Source: Paenarthrobacter nitroguajacolicus
GTDB lineage: Bacteria > Actinomycetota > Actinomycetes > Actinomycetales > Micrococcaceae
DNA length: 64,000 nucleotides
Assembly (NCBI RefSeq): GCF_029952445.1
Contig: NZ_JAQPPK010000025.1
Span: forward strand, 19,695 to 83,694
Reading direction: 5' to 3'
Shown: positions 8,731 to 18,424 of the stretch, in pieces
Numbering within the stretch: position 1 is the first letter of the stretch
How the letters are laid out: every line of letters begins with the position of its first letter
Program-made: the position numbers and the translations under genes
Notes under the pieces: generated by a model
Told to the model about the DNA's origin: nothing
What the model saw: only the letters and a program-made list of their open reading frames with translations
Databases searched by the model: none

Positions 8731-10093
8731 CCAAGGCCTCCACGATGACAGGCCCGTAGGCAGTGACGTCTCCGGCCCCAACAGTGATCACCACATCGCC
8801 CTCCCCCGCAACCTTCACAATGGCGTCCACGGCCTCGGCTCCGGTCACAAGGCGTCCGCTGGAGAGCTGATCTGAAATCAACGAACTGGTGACGCCCGGG
8901 ATGGGGTCCTCGCGCGCAGGATAGATGTCCAGGACCAGGGCAGTGTCTGCTGCGTCCAAGGCTGAAGCGAATTCCGAGGCGAATTCCCGGGTGCGGGAGA
9001 ACAGGTGCGGCTGGAAGAGAACGTGGACCTTGTTGCCTCCCGCTACCGAGCGGGCTGCAGAGAGGGCAGCGCGGACCTCCGTGGGATGGTGGGCGTAGTC
9101 GTCGTACACCCGGACGCCCCTCACCTGTCCCTTGAGTTCGAAGCGCCGCGAGGCCCCGGTGAAGTGGCCCAACGCTGCCGCGGCTGCGGCGGGAGCCACA
9201 CCGAGCTCAAGTGCGACGGCGAAGGCGGCTGCCGCGTTCAGCGCATTGTGGCGTCCGGGGACCTTGAGTTCAAGACCGTGAATGTCACCTCCGAGCCCTA
9301 CCGACACATTGCCAGGCCCACCGTCGTGGAGCCTGATGTCGGCATCGGGAGATGTTCCGTAGGTCAGTACGCGGGTAGTTCCCGCCGCTGCGGTGCGCTG
9401 GGCCAGGGCAAGCGCCCCGGGGTCGTCGGCGCAAGCAAGCAGGACGCCCTCGGCAGGCAACAATGCTGCGAAAGCGTCGAAGGAAGCAAACACGGCTTCC
9501 GGCGTCCCGTAATGGTCCAGATGGTCCGCTTCGACGTTGGTCACCACCGAGATGAGCGGCTGGTAGTTCAGGAACGAGCCATCGGACTCATCGGCTTCGG
9601 CTACGAAAATGTCCGAGGAGCCGTGCGCCGCATTGACCCCCAGTGCCGGAACATTTGCGCCAATGGCAAAGGTCGGGTCCAGTCCAGCTTCCTTGAGCAG
9701 GACCGCGATCATGGACGTCGTAGTGGACTTGCCATGAGTACCGGCAACTGTGACCACGCGATGGCCCGCCATGGTGGCTGCCAGGCCTTCGGAGCGGTGC
9801 AGCACAGGCAATCCCGAGTCCCGTGCCGCCACGAGCTCGGGGTTGTCGGCCCGGATGGCTGATCCGGCAACGACGGTTTGGGCATCACCAAGGTTCGCAG
9901 CGTCGTATCCCACCGCGATGCGTGCACCGGCAGCGGCGAGATCCTGCATGACAGGCAAATCCTTGGCGTCGCTTCCGCTCACCGGCACGCCACGGGCAAC
10001 CATGATCCTGGCCACGGCGGACATGCCGACGCCGCCGATACCTATGAAGTGGACCCGGCCAAGGTTCTCGAGAGGGGCGATGCTGGTGCTCAT
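8723..10093 (-). CDS. murC: UDP-N-acetylmuramate--L-alanine ligase
   Basis: First Mur ligase, which adds L-alanine to UDP-MurNAc with ATP in the cytoplasm. The N-terminal Rossmann motif HFIGIGGVGMSAVA, the ATP loop GTHGKSTTTSM, and the central DYAHHPTE motif specific to MurC are all present. 456 aa matches the family. The start overlaps the murG stop by 4 bp and its stop overlaps the ftsQ start, so translation of the three is probably coupled. Confidence 0.97.
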   Translation of the reverse strand: MSTSIAPLENLGRVHFIGIGGVGMSAVARIMVARGVPVSGSDAKDLPVMQDLAAAGARIAVGYDAANLGDAQTVVAGSAIRADNPELVAARDSGLPVLHRSEGLAATMAGHRVVTVAGTHGKSTTTSMIAVLLKEAGLDPTFAIGANVPALGVNAAHGSSDIFVAEADESDGSFLNYQPLISVVTNVEADHLDHYGTPEAVFASFDAFAALLPAEGVLLACADDPGALALAQRTAAAGTTRVLTYGTSPDADIRLHDGGPGNVSVGLGGDIHGLELKVPGRHNALNAAAAFAVALELGVAPAAAAAALGHFTGASRRFELKGQVRGVRVYDDYAHHPTEVRAALSAARSVAGGNKVHVLFQPHLFSRTREFASEFASALDAADTALVLDIYPAREDPIPGVTSSLISDQLSSGRLVTGAEAVDAIVKVAGEGDVVITVGAGDVTAYGPVIVEALGG

Positions 10094-11205
10094 GCGGATA
10101 CCGCTTCCAGGACAAGATCAGCCATGCGCTGATCGGCGTTTCTAATACCGAGGGCTTCGGATTTCCGGGCCATGCCCTCAAGTCTGCTGCGATCCGAGAG
10201 CAGCGGAACAAGTTCCTTTTCCAGCCACTGAGGGCCAAGGTCCTGGTCCTGGATCAACAAGGCGCCACCGGCTTCCACCAAGGGGGCCGCGTTCAAGGCC
10301 TGCTCCCCGTTTCCGATCGGCAAGGGCACAAAGACTGCCGGCACGCCAACAGCGGCGACCTCGCTGACCGTTCCCGCGCCCGCACGGGCCAGCAGGACAT
10401 CGGCCGCAGCGTAGACGTTCTCCATCCCGTCCACGTACTCAACCTGGCGGTAGCCGTCGCCGGCGAGCAGGCCGCCGTCGTCATTCTTGACCGCTTTGCC
10501 AACCCCGGTGATGTGGAGGGTCTGGACGCCGGCGGCAGCGAATGCCGGCAAAGCCGCGGCGATGGCGCGATTGATGCTGAGGGCGCCGGAGGAACCACCG
10601 GTCACTATCAGGGCCGGACGGTCAGGATCGAGACCGAGCCTGGCTTTGGCGGCAGGACCGGCCGTGCCCCGGTCGAGCGTGGAGATGGCGCGGCGCATTG
10701 GCATCCCGACGTGCCGGGCGCCCTTCAGGCGGGTACCCGCGAAAGCCACAGCGACGTGGTTGCTGAACCGGGCACCGACGCGGTTGGCCAGCCCCGCCTT
10801 CATGTTGGCCTCGTGGACAACGATCGGAATACGCAGTTTCCGGGCCGCGAGGTACATGGGAGTGCAGACATAGCCGCCCACACCGACCAGGACGTCGGCC
10901 TGTGCTTCTTCCAGGATCCGCCTGGCTTGCTTGATAGCCCCGCTGAGGCGGCCGGGAAGCTTGACCAGGTCAACGGAAGGCCGCCGCGGGAAGGGAACGC
11001 GGTCGATGGTGGCAAGCTGGTACCCGGCTGCCGGAATGAGCCTGGTTTCCATGCCCGACGGCGTGCCAACAGTCAGTATGGACGCCTCCGGACGCTTTTC
11101 CTTGATGGCATCAGCAATGGCCAGCAGAGGACTGATGTGCCCGGCAGTTCCGCCGCCTGCGAGGACGACGGACAAAGGCTTGGACGCATGCGGATCAGAA
11201 GTCAT
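10090..11205 (-). CDS. murG: Lipid II synthase MurG (GlcNAc transferase)
   Basis: Peripheral membrane GT-B glycosyltransferase that adds GlcNAc to lipid I. It has the N-terminal G-loop GGGTAGHISPLLA, the second domain GGSSGALSINRA, and the donor-binding ARAGAGTVSEVAAVGVPAVFVP. 371 aa is full length. It follows ftsW with a 6-bp gap and overlaps murC by 4 bp, so flippase-type, synthase and ligase genes are contiguous. Confidence 0.97.
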   Translation of the reverse strand: MTSDPHASKPLSVVLAGGGTAGHISPLLAIADAIKEKRPEASILTVGTPSGMETRLIPAAGYQLATIDRVPFPRRPSVDLVKLPGRLSGAIKQARRILEEAQADVLVGVGGYVCTPMYLAARKLRIPIVVHEANMKAGLANRVGARFSNHVAVAFAGTRLKGARHVGMPMRRAISTLDRGTAGPAAKARLGLDPDRPALIVTGGSSGALSINRAIAAALPAFAAAGVQTLHITGVGKAVKNDDGGLLAGDGYRQVEYVDGMENVYAAADVLLARAGAGTVSEVAAVGVPAVFVPLPIGNGEQALNAAPLVEAGGALLIQDQDLGPQWLEKELVPLLSDRSRLEGMARKSEALGIRNADQRMADLVLEAVSA

Positions 11206-11211
11206 GAAGTG

Positions 11212-12513
11212 CTAGGTACGCTTTCGTGCGGGTTTGGGTGAACGGCGCGGCAGGAATCGTGGACGTTGCTGTGGTGGCAGCTGGCCGCGGGCCAAGGACA
11301 ACACTACGCCCACACCACAAAGGGACATGATCAGTGCCGAACCGCCGTAGGAGATGAACGGCAAAGGCACTCCCACCACGGGCAGCAACTGCGTTACCAC
11401 TGCCATGTTCATGCTCGCCTGGCCCAGGAGCCACACCATGATCCCACCGGCCAGGGTCCGTTGGAACGGGTCGGTCTGGCGAACCACAACGCGAAAAATA
11501 GCGATGCCCAGGATGGCGAAAAGCACCAGGACCACGATGGTTCCCACCAAGCCGAGTTCCTCGCCGATGATGGCAAAAATGAAGTCGTTGTGGGCTTCAG
11601 GCAGCCAGTTGTACTTCTGCCGGCTCTGGCCAAGGCCCAGGCCGGTCCAACTCCCCTGCGCCAGGCCATACATGCCGTTGGTTGACTGGAAATCAAAGTC
11701 GAACTGCTCGGTGCATGTTGCAGAGGCCGTGCCCAACCAGGAGGTGATCCGGCAAATGCGGTTGGCACTGCTGACCGTGGCAAGGGTGGCACCGATCAGG
11801 CCGACAACTCCAGCGATGCCCAGCATGCGTCCAGGGACACCGGCAAAGTAGAGTCCGGCCGCAGCGATGGCCGCAATGACAATGACCGTTCCAAGGTCAT
11901 TGCCGAGCATGACCAGGCCAATGACCAGGCCCGCGCCCGGGACCACCGGGATGATCACATGCATCCAGCGGTTAAGGAGTTTTTGCTTCCGCGCGAGCAC
12001 CGCAGCAATCCACACGCAAAGGACCAGCTTGGACATTTCCGAAGGCTGGAGCGTGACACCACCGAGGTCGATCCAGTTCTTGTTGCCATTGACGCTGTTG
12101 CCCATGACCTGGACCAAGGCAAGAAGGACCACCACGGCGCCGAGTGCCCACCAGGACAGCTTCTTCATCCAGTTCACGTTGGTCCGCGAAATCACATACA
12201 TGGCTATCAGCCCGACAACGCCGAACACGGCCTGCTTCAGGGCGTCGGCGTAGGGCGACTTGCCCTCCGAAATGGCCTCGACGCTGGAGGCGGACAACAC
12301 CATCATGATGCCGATGGCAGTCAATGCCAGGGCACAACCGAGGATGAGGTAGTAGGTGGAGCTGTTGGGAGCCTTGCTTTTGCCTTCAAGGCTCTCCCAG
12401 AAGCTGCGCCAGTGCCGGCGAAGCCCCTTGGGCTGCCTGCCGACTGAGGGCGTGGCCTTGTTCTTCCCGTCCCGTGGCTCTTTGCCGCGGGTGCGGGTGG
12501 GCGTGCTGACCAT
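11212..12513 (-). CDS. ftsW: SEDS peptidoglycan glycosyltransferase FtsW
   Basis: Septal peptidoglycan polymerase of the SEDS family that works with the FtsI encoded upstream. About ten transmembrane helices are apparent after a basic 50-aa cytoplasmic N-terminus. Conserved SEDS blocks include FIFAIIGEELGL, with the essential region before it (WLPEAHNDF), and the C-terminal VPLPFISYGGSA. 433 aa. It starts 2 bp after the murD stop. The tail is Arg/Lys/Pro-rich and cytoplasmic. Confidence 0.96.
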   Translation of the reverse strand: MVSTPTRTRGKEPRDGKNKATPSVGRQPKGLRRHWRSFWESLEGKSKAPNSSTYYLILGCALALTAIGIMMVLSASSVEAISEGKSPYADALKQAVFGVVGLIAMYVISRTNVNWMKKLSWWALGAVVVLLALVQVMGNSVNGNKNWIDLGGVTLQPSEMSKLVLCVWIAAVLARKQKLLNRWMHVIIPVVPGAGLVIGLVMLGNDLGTVIVIAAIAAAGLYFAGVPGRMLGIAGVVGLIGATLATVSSANRICRITSWLGTASATCTEQFDFDFQSTNGMYGLAQGSWTGLGLGQSRQKYNWLPEAHNDFIFAIIGEELGLVGTIVVLVLFAILGIAIFRVVVRQTDPFQRTLAGGIMVWLLGQASMNMAVVTQLLPVVGVPLPFISYGGSALIMSLCGVGVVLSLARGQLPPQQRPRFLPRRSPKPARKRT

Positions 12514-12515
12514 TG

Positions 12516-14090
12516 TTACTCCTCGGTGGTCTGTGCCTGCCCTTCCACAAGCTCGCGAACTGCCTGGACGAATGCGTCGCCACGGTGAGCGTAGGAAGAG
12601 AACTGATCCATGGATGCAGCCGCTGGTGCCATGAGGACGGTATCGCCTGAGGTAGCCACGCCGGCCGCGGACGCCACGGCCTGGGCCATGATGGTCTCGC
12701 CAAAAATAGGCGAAGCGGCGTTACCGGCTGCGGTCTGCACCTTCCCAGTGTCACCCTTTGGCTGGGGTATCACCGGGACATCGGGCGCGTGTCGCTGGAG
12801 GGAGGCCTCCAACTGGGCAGTGTCGGTTCCAATGAGGACTACGGCCTTGAGACGGCGGGCATGTTCCTTGACCAGGTCGTCGTAGTTGACGCCCTTGGAC
12901 AGGCCACCGGCAATCCACACCACATTCTGGAAAGCCGAGAGCGCCGCTGAAGCCGCATGCGGATTGGTTGCCTTCGAGTCGTTGATCCACAGGATGTCGT
13001 TGTGCTTGGCAACCAGCTGGATGCGGTGCGCGCCGGGCAGGTAATTGACCAGGCCCTGCTTCACGGCTGAAGGCTCCACACCGTACGCCCTCACCAGAGC
13101 CGCGGCGGCAAGCGCATTGGCCACCATGTGCCGCGGGGCCACCGGCCCAAGATCGGTCATGGCAGCGAGTTCGGCCGCAGAATCCTTGCGTTCGGCGATG
13201 AAGGCGCGGTCCACCAACAGGCCGTCCACCACTCCCAGCATGCTGATCGCAGGCGTGTTGGTGGTGAACCCGATGGCACGGCAACCCTCCACCACGTCCG
13301 CATTTTCAACCATGCGTTCCGTCTCGATTTGCTCGGCGTTGTAGATCGCGGCCTTCCGGGTGTTTTCATACACCTTGGCCTTGTCTGCGAGGTAGGAGGC
13401 ATAGGAGCCGTGCCAGTCCACGTGGTCCTCGGCGACGTTGAGGCACACACTCGCCACTGGCGAAAGGGAGTGGCTCCAGTGCAACTGGAAGCTGGAGAGC
13501 TCCACAGCGAAAGCGTCGTAGTCCACCGGATCCCGGAGCGCATCAAGGATCGGCGTTCCCACGTTGCCCACAGCGATGGCCTTCAGCCCGGCCGCCTGCA
13601 GCATGGACTCCGTCATCCCCACTGTGGTGGTCTTGCCGTTGGTGCCGGTGATCGTCAGCCAGTCGGCCGTCTTGCGTCCTTCGCGGACGCGCAGGCGCCA
13701 TGCGAGTTCGACGTCGCCCCACACCGGGATGTGCTTGCGCTTCGCAGCTGCCAGCAGTGCCTGGTCCGGCCGCCACCCGGGCGAGGTCACCACAAGGTCG
13801 GGCAAGGCGTCATCGATCAGTGGGAGGGTGTTGACAGCTTCCTCGCCCAACAGGACATCAACGGCGCCCACGATCTTCAGGGTGTCGGCCTGCGCCAAGG
13901 CTTTGTCGGTGGTTGCAGCATCCACGACCACCACCTTGGCTCCCAGCTCGATCAGGGTATCGGCGGCGGAGAAGCCGGACAGGCCGATTCCCGTCACCAC
14001 GACCCGCAGCCCGCTCCAGTTGGAATCCCAGCTGGTCAGGTCTTTGAGCCGATCCGATGAAGATGACATGGTCTCCGGGTTTTCGTTCAC
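12516..14090 (-). CDS. murD: UDP-N-acetylmuramoyl-L-alanine--D-glutamate ligase
   Basis: Adds D-glutamate to UDP-MurNAc-L-Ala. It shows the N-terminal VVVTGIGLSGFSAADTL UDP-binding domain, the ATP loop GTNGKTTTVGM and WINDSKATNPHA. 524 aa from the GTG at 14090, which overlaps the mraY stop by 4 bp (GTGA). An ATG seven codons later with GGAG upstream is a good alternative. Somewhat longer than enterobacterial MurD, as is usual in this phylum. Confidence 0.95.
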   Translation of the reverse strand: MNENPETMSSSSDRLKDLTSWDSNWSGLRVVVTGIGLSGFSAADTLIELGAKVVVVDAATTDKALAQADTLKIVGAVDVLLGEEAVNTLPLIDDALPDLVVTSPGWRPDQALLAAAKRKHIPVWGDVELAWRLRVREGRKTADWLTITGTNGKTTTVGMTESMLQAAGLKAIAVGNVGTPILDALRDPVDYDAFAVELSSFQLHWSHSLSPVASVCLNVAEDHVDWHGSYASYLADKAKVYENTRKAAIYNAEQIETERMVENADVVEGCRAIGFTTNTPAISMLGVVDGLLVDRAFIAERKDSAAELAAMTDLGPVAPRHMVANALAAAALVRAYGVEPSAVKQGLVNYLPGAHRIQLVAKHNDILWINDSKATNPHAASAALSAFQNVVWIAGGLSKGVNYDDLVKEHARRLKAVVLIGTDTAQLEASLQRHAPDVPVIPQPKGDTGKVQTAAGNAASPIFGETIMAQAVASAAGVATSGDTVLMAPAAASMDQFSSYAHRGDAFVQAVRELVEGQAQTTEE

Positions 14091-15196
14091 AGCAGCACTA
14101 CCCATTCAGCGTAGAAGATTCCCAGGCCTGCGGCCACGAAGAGTCCGGCAAGGATCCAGAACCGGACCACCACGGTGACTTCCGCCCAGCCCTTCAATTC
14201 AAAGTGGTGTTGGAGCGGGGCCATTTTGAAGACCCGTTTACCGCCGGAGAGCTTGAAGAAGCCCACCTGGATGATGACCGACAAGGTGATGAGGACGAAC
14301 AGGCCTCCGATGAAAGCCAGCAGAAGTTCAGTGCGGGAAAGAATGGCAAAAGCCGCCACGGCTCCGCCAATAGCCAGCGAGCCGGTGTCTCCCATGAAGA
14401 TCTTGGCCGGTGAAGTATTCCACCAAAGGAACCCCACCAGCGCAGCGCTGAGGATCGCGGCGAGCAAAGCCAGGTCCATGGGGTCCCGGACCTGGTAGCA
14501 ACCGCTGCCAGCTTCCTTGGGAGACCCACAGGCCTGGTTGTTCTGCCAGATTCCCATGATGGTGTAGGCACCGAAGACCATGATGGACGCACCGGCCGCC
14601 AACCCATCCAGGCCATCGGTGAGGTTCACTCCATTCGTGGCTGCCGTAATGATCAGGTTCGACCACACAATGAACAGGATCGCACCCAGGACAGTGCCGC
14701 CGAAGGCTAGGTCCAGCCAAGGGATGTCACGTACCAGCGAGATCTGCGTGGACGCCGGACGCAGCCCGTCCTCGTTGGGGAATTGCAGGACCAGCACGGC
14801 GAAAATAATGCCGACGGCGGCCTGGAGGATGAGCTTGGCACGGGCATTCAGGCCCAGGCTGCGCTTGTTCGAGATCTTGATGTAGTCATCCAGGAAACCC
14901 ACAAAACCCATGCCGACCATCAGGAACAGCAGGAGCAGCCCGGAAGCCGACGGCCCGGCAGAGTGCGGGTTCATCATCCACATGATCAGGTGGGTCACGA
15001 AGTAGCTGATGAGCACCGCCGCCACCACGACGGTTCCGCCCATGGTGGGGGTACCGCGCTTGGTGTGGTGCGAGGTGGGTCCGTCATCACGGATGAACTG
15101 CCCATAGCTCTTGGCCACCAGGAACCTGATGAACAGGGGTGTGCCAATCAAGGCCACCAGAAGGGCGACGCCGGCGCCGATCAAAAGTGCAATCAC
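14087..15196 (-). CDS. mraY: Phospho-N-acetylmuramoyl-pentapeptide transferase
   Basis: Makes lipid I by moving phospho-MurNAc-pentapeptide to undecaprenyl phosphate. The 369-aa polytopic protein carries TPTMGG in the first loop, FLDDYIK with the catalytic aspartates, NLTDGLDGLAAG and FMGDTGSLAIGG, then the HHFELKGW signature. All are MraY hallmarks. It overlaps murF by 4 bp and murD by 4 bp. Confidence 0.97.
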   Translation of the reverse strand: MIALLIGAGVALLVALIGTPLFIRFLVAKSYGQFIRDDGPTSHHTKRGTPTMGGTVVVAAVLISYFVTHLIMWMMNPHSAGPSASGLLLLFLMVGMGFVGFLDDYIKISNKRSLGLNARAKLILQAAVGIIFAVLVLQFPNEDGLRPASTQISLVRDIPWLDLAFGGTVLGAILFIVWSNLIITAATNGVNLTDGLDGLAAGASIMVFGAYTIMGIWQNNQACGSPKEAGSGCYQVRDPMDLALLAAILSAALVGFLWWNTSPAKIFMGDTGSLAIGGAVAAFAILSRTELLLAFIGGLFVLITLSVIIQVGFFKLSGGKRVFKMAPLQHHFELKGWAEVTVVVRFWILAGLFVAAGLGIFYAEWVVLL

Positions 15197-16683
15197 AGCA
15201 GCTCGTTCCCTTCGCTTGCGGCATCTTCAGCCGCGTTTTCTCCGATGGGCTCGGCCCGTGGAGGTAATGCTATCCGATCACCCAAATGCCTCAGCCCCAC
15301 ACCGTTGGAGGACTTGAAGAGGACGAGGTCGCCGGGCCTCAGTTCGTTCTGCAGGAGCTCATAGGCTTCCTCCACGGTCTCGGTGAAGGAACACTCGTCA
15401 CCCCATGAGCCTTCCTGGATCGCGGAAACGTACAGGGCACGGGCTTCGCGGCCAACAACCACCAGCCGGGAGATGTTCAGCCGGACCACCTGGGTGCCCA
15501 CCGCAGTGTGCTCACGGATGGAGTCTTCCCCGAGCTCGAGCATGGCGCCCAGGACAGCCCAGGTCCTCCTGCCCTGGCCAAGGTCCGCCAGTGTACGCAG
15601 CGCGGCACGCATGGATTCCGGGTTCGCGTTGTAGGCATCATTGATGATGGTGACGCCGTCTTCGCGTTCCGTGCGTTCCATCCGCCAACGGCTGGCCGCC
15701 GACTGCGAACTCAACGACGCCGCGATATCCGCTGCCGGAATACCCGCAGCGAAGGCTGCCGCACCGGCTGCCAACAGGTTCGTCACATGGTGGGCACCGA
15801 TCAGGCGGCTTCGAACCGGCACGGAAGGGCCGCCGTCGGGAAGTACCAGATCAAAACCTGGGAAGCCCTGGGCGTCGACCACCACGTTGCGGGCTTCGAC
15901 CTCTTCGTTGGTTGCCGGCTGTGCCGTGAATCCGAGGACTTTCGCGGTGGTTCGTGAACGCATGGCGGCCACGCGGCCGTCGTCGAGGTTGAGCACGGCC
16001 GTACCGTGCTCTCCAAGTGCTTCCACCAGCTCGCCCTTGGTCTTGGCTATGTTCTCCACCCCACCGAACTCGCCGGCGTGGGCCGTGCCAACCACCAGGA
16101 CTACGCCGATGTCTGGTTTGACCATCCCGGCCAGGTACTTGATGTGGCCCAGGCCCGTAGCGCCCATTTCGATGACCAGGTAGCGGGTCCCGGCGTCAGC
16201 TGCGAAAACCGTGAGCGGTACGCCAACCTCGCCGTTGTAGGAGCCCTGCGGCGCTACCGTGGCCCCTGCGGTGGACAACACACCGGCAAGGAGGTCTTTG
16301 GTTGTGGTCTTGCCGGCGGACCCGGTAATCCCGATAACCGTGAACTCCTCGCCGCGCTGCTCACGCTCGGCCCGGATGCGCCGGACGGCTTCAGCGGCCA
16401 GGGCGCCCATGGCCAGGACAGCATCGTCCACCACGACGGCGGGATACGGGCTGCCGTTGGCATCGGCCACGTCGCGTTCGGCCAGGACCAGGACAGCACC
16501 ACGGTCGAAGGCGGCGTCGACGAAGTCGTGGCCGTCGGCATGCTCGCCAGGCTTGGCCACATAGAGCGAACCCGGGGTGGCTTCCCGTGAGTCAGTGACC
16601 ACAGAGGAAGGCACGATGCCCGGATCTCCGGTCAAACGGCCATGGGTGATGTCGGCGATCTCCGCCGCAGTAAGTGCAATCAT
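15193..16683 (-). CDS. murF: UDP-MurNAc-tripeptide--D-Ala-D-Ala ligase
   Basis: Completes the cytoplasmic pentapeptide by adding D-Ala-D-Ala. The ATP loop GITGSAGKTTTKDLLAG, the INDAYNANPESM motif characteristic of MurF, and a C-terminal ligase domain are present in 496 aa. It lies 6 bp after murE and overlaps mraY by 4 bp. Confidence 0.96.
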   Translation of the reverse strand: MIALTAAEIADITHGRLTGDPGIVPSSVVTDSREATPGSLYVAKPGEHADGHDFVDAAFDRGAVLVLAERDVADANGSPYPAVVVDDAVLAMGALAAEAVRRIRAEREQRGEEFTVIGITGSAGKTTTKDLLAGVLSTAGATVAPQGSYNGEVGVPLTVFAADAGTRYLVIEMGATGLGHIKYLAGMVKPDIGVVLVVGTAHAGEFGGVENIAKTKGELVEALGEHGTAVLNLDDGRVAAMRSRTTAKVLGFTAQPATNEEVEARNVVVDAQGFPGFDLVLPDGGPSVPVRSRLIGAHHVTNLLAAGAAAFAAGIPAADIAASLSSQSAASRWRMERTEREDGVTIINDAYNANPESMRAALRTLADLGQGRRTWAVLGAMLELGEDSIREHTAVGTQVVRLNISRLVVVGREARALYVSAIQEGSWGDECSFTETVEEAYELLQNELRPGDLVLFKSSNGVGLRHLGDRIALPPRAEPIGENAAEDAASEGNELL

Positions 16684-16689
16684 CTCGGT

Positions 16690-18321
16690 TTAGGACTCTA
16701 TCCGCTGGTCCGGTGAAACGCTGAATCCCTTGGATGTCAAGGCAGCCCTCAACTCGACCCTGTCATCCAGGGCGAGGTTTACGCCTTTTACTTCCTGCCA
16801 CACCTCGTGGCCGCGTCCTGCGATGAGGATGGTGTCCTTCGGCGTCGCAAGGTCTACGGCCAACCGGATGGCGGCATCCCTCGGGTATGACTCGATGATC
16901 TCGCTGCCCAGGTTCTCTTCGTCACGCGCTGCGTAGGCGCCCGCCAGCACCTCGGCGCGGATAGCCGCGGCGTCCTCGTCGTGGGGGTCGTCGTCGCTGA
17001 TGATCACGACGTCGGCCAAGCGGGCCGCGATGGCGCCCATGGTGGGTCTTTTGCCTTGGTCGCGTTGGCCGGTTGCGCCAAAGACCACGATCACCCGGGA
17101 GCCGTCCTGGGGCGAGCGAACCGCCTCCAACGCACGGGAAAGGGCATCAGGATTGTGGGCAAAATCAACAACTGAAGCAGGTTCAGTGGAGACCAACTGC
17201 ATCCGGCCGGGAACGGCCACGGTGAAGGGATCATACTGATCCAGGGCTTCCTGGAGCTCTGCCATGTCCACTCCGGACGCCAGTACCATGACCGTGGCCA
17301 ACGCGGCGTTGGCTACGTTGAAGTCCCCCGGCAAACCCGTGTGGACGCGCAGGGTCCGGCCGTCCGTGTGCTTCAGTTCGAATTCCGACCCCAGTCCACG
17401 AGGATTGATGGAAGAGACGTGCCAGTCAGCGTCGTCGCTGGTGGCCGAAAGAGTCGTCACCGGGATATCGGCGAGCCCGGCAAGCTTGCGTCCCCATTCG
17501 TCGTCCACCGTCACTACAGCACGGCGCGCACGTCCGGCGGTGAAGAGTTCGGCCTTGGTGTTGAAGTACTCCTCCATGCTGCCGTGCAGGTCCAGGTGAT
17601 CCTGCGTGAGGTTGGTGAATCCGGCCACCTCGAACATGACGGAGTCCACCCGCCGGTACGAGATCGCGTGCGAGGACACCTCCATGGATGCAGCATCGAG
17701 TCCCCGCTCGCGCATCAAGGCAAGCAGTGCGTGGACATCCGTGGACTCCGGCGTGGTCAGGAGGCTCGGAATCGGCTCGCCCCCGGCCACGATCTCGATG
17801 GTCCCGATCAATCCCGGCCGCTTGCCAAGGGCGCGCAACAGGGAGTTGATGAAGTAGGTGGTTGTGGTCTTGCCGTTGGTGCCGGTGACACCGAAAAGCG
17901 ACGGAAAAGCAGCATCTTCCGGTTGGCTGCGGTAGATCAGCGCAGACAATGGTCCGACGGCGGCCCGCGGCTCATCGACGATCAGGACAGGGACGGGCTG
18001 CTCGGCTGCCAGCGCAAGCTGGCGTGCACCGGCGTCGTCCGTCACCACCGCGACGGCGCCGGCGTCGACGGCCTGGGGAACGAAGTCGGCCCCGTGGCGA
18101 GTGGCACCCGGCAGTGCCATGTAGAGGTCGCCCGCTTCCACAGCGCGGGAATTGAGCGTAATGCCGGTAACGCCGAGGTCCTGGCTGCCGTCCGGGGCAG
18201 CCACTCCCAACGCGTTGGCAATGGTGGCAAGGGGCACCGCAGCCACGGATGCGGGACGGAAACCTGACCGTCCGGCGTCCGGTGTCGCGGTATTGGAAGC
18301 TGCCTCTTTGTGCTCTGACAC
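16690..18321 (-). CDS. murE: UDP-MurNAc-tripeptide synthetase MurE, probably L-lysine type
   Basis: Adds the third residue of the stem peptide. It carries the ATP loop GTNGKTTTTYF, the MEVSSHAI motif and the C-terminal ligase domain. The substrate-selecting motif reads DDPH (in IISDDDPHDED), where diaminopimelate enzymes have DNPR. By known family rules this favours L-lysine, which fits the Arthrobacter group. 543 aa; GTG start at 18321 with GGAG upstream. A 103-bp gap separates it from ftsI, unusual in this compact cluster. Confidence 0.95.
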   Translation of the reverse strand: MSEHKEAASNTATPDAGRSGFRPASVAAVPLATIANALGVAAPDGSQDLGVTGITLNSRAVEAGDLYMALPGATRHGADFVPQAVDAGAVAVVTDDAGARQLALAAEQPVPVLIVDEPRAAVGPLSALIYRSQPEDAAFPSLFGVTGTNGKTTTTYFINSLLRALGKRPGLIGTIEIVAGGEPIPSLLTTPESTDVHALLALMRERGLDAASMEVSSHAISYRRVDSVMFEVAGFTNLTQDHLDLHGSMEEYFNTKAELFTAGRARRAVVTVDDEWGRKLAGLADIPVTTLSATSDDADWHVSSINPRGLGSEFELKHTDGRTLRVHTGLPGDFNVANAALATVMVLASGVDMAELQEALDQYDPFTVAVPGRMQLVSTEPASVVDFAHNPDALSRALEAVRSPQDGSRVIVVFGATGQRDQGKRPTMGAIAARLADVVIISDDDPHDEDAAAIRAEVLAGAYAARDEENLGSEIIESYPRDAAIRLAVDLATPKDTILIAGRGHEVWQEVKGVNLALDDRVELRAALTSKGFSVSPDQRIES

Positions 18322-18424
18322 GTGGTTCTCCGTTGGTGCTCGTGGAACGACCGGCCGGGGGCCAGCGGCGCCCGGGCCGTTTAGTAGTGGATCGAAGTGG
18401 GGCCGAAACAGACGCCCAAGAAGC

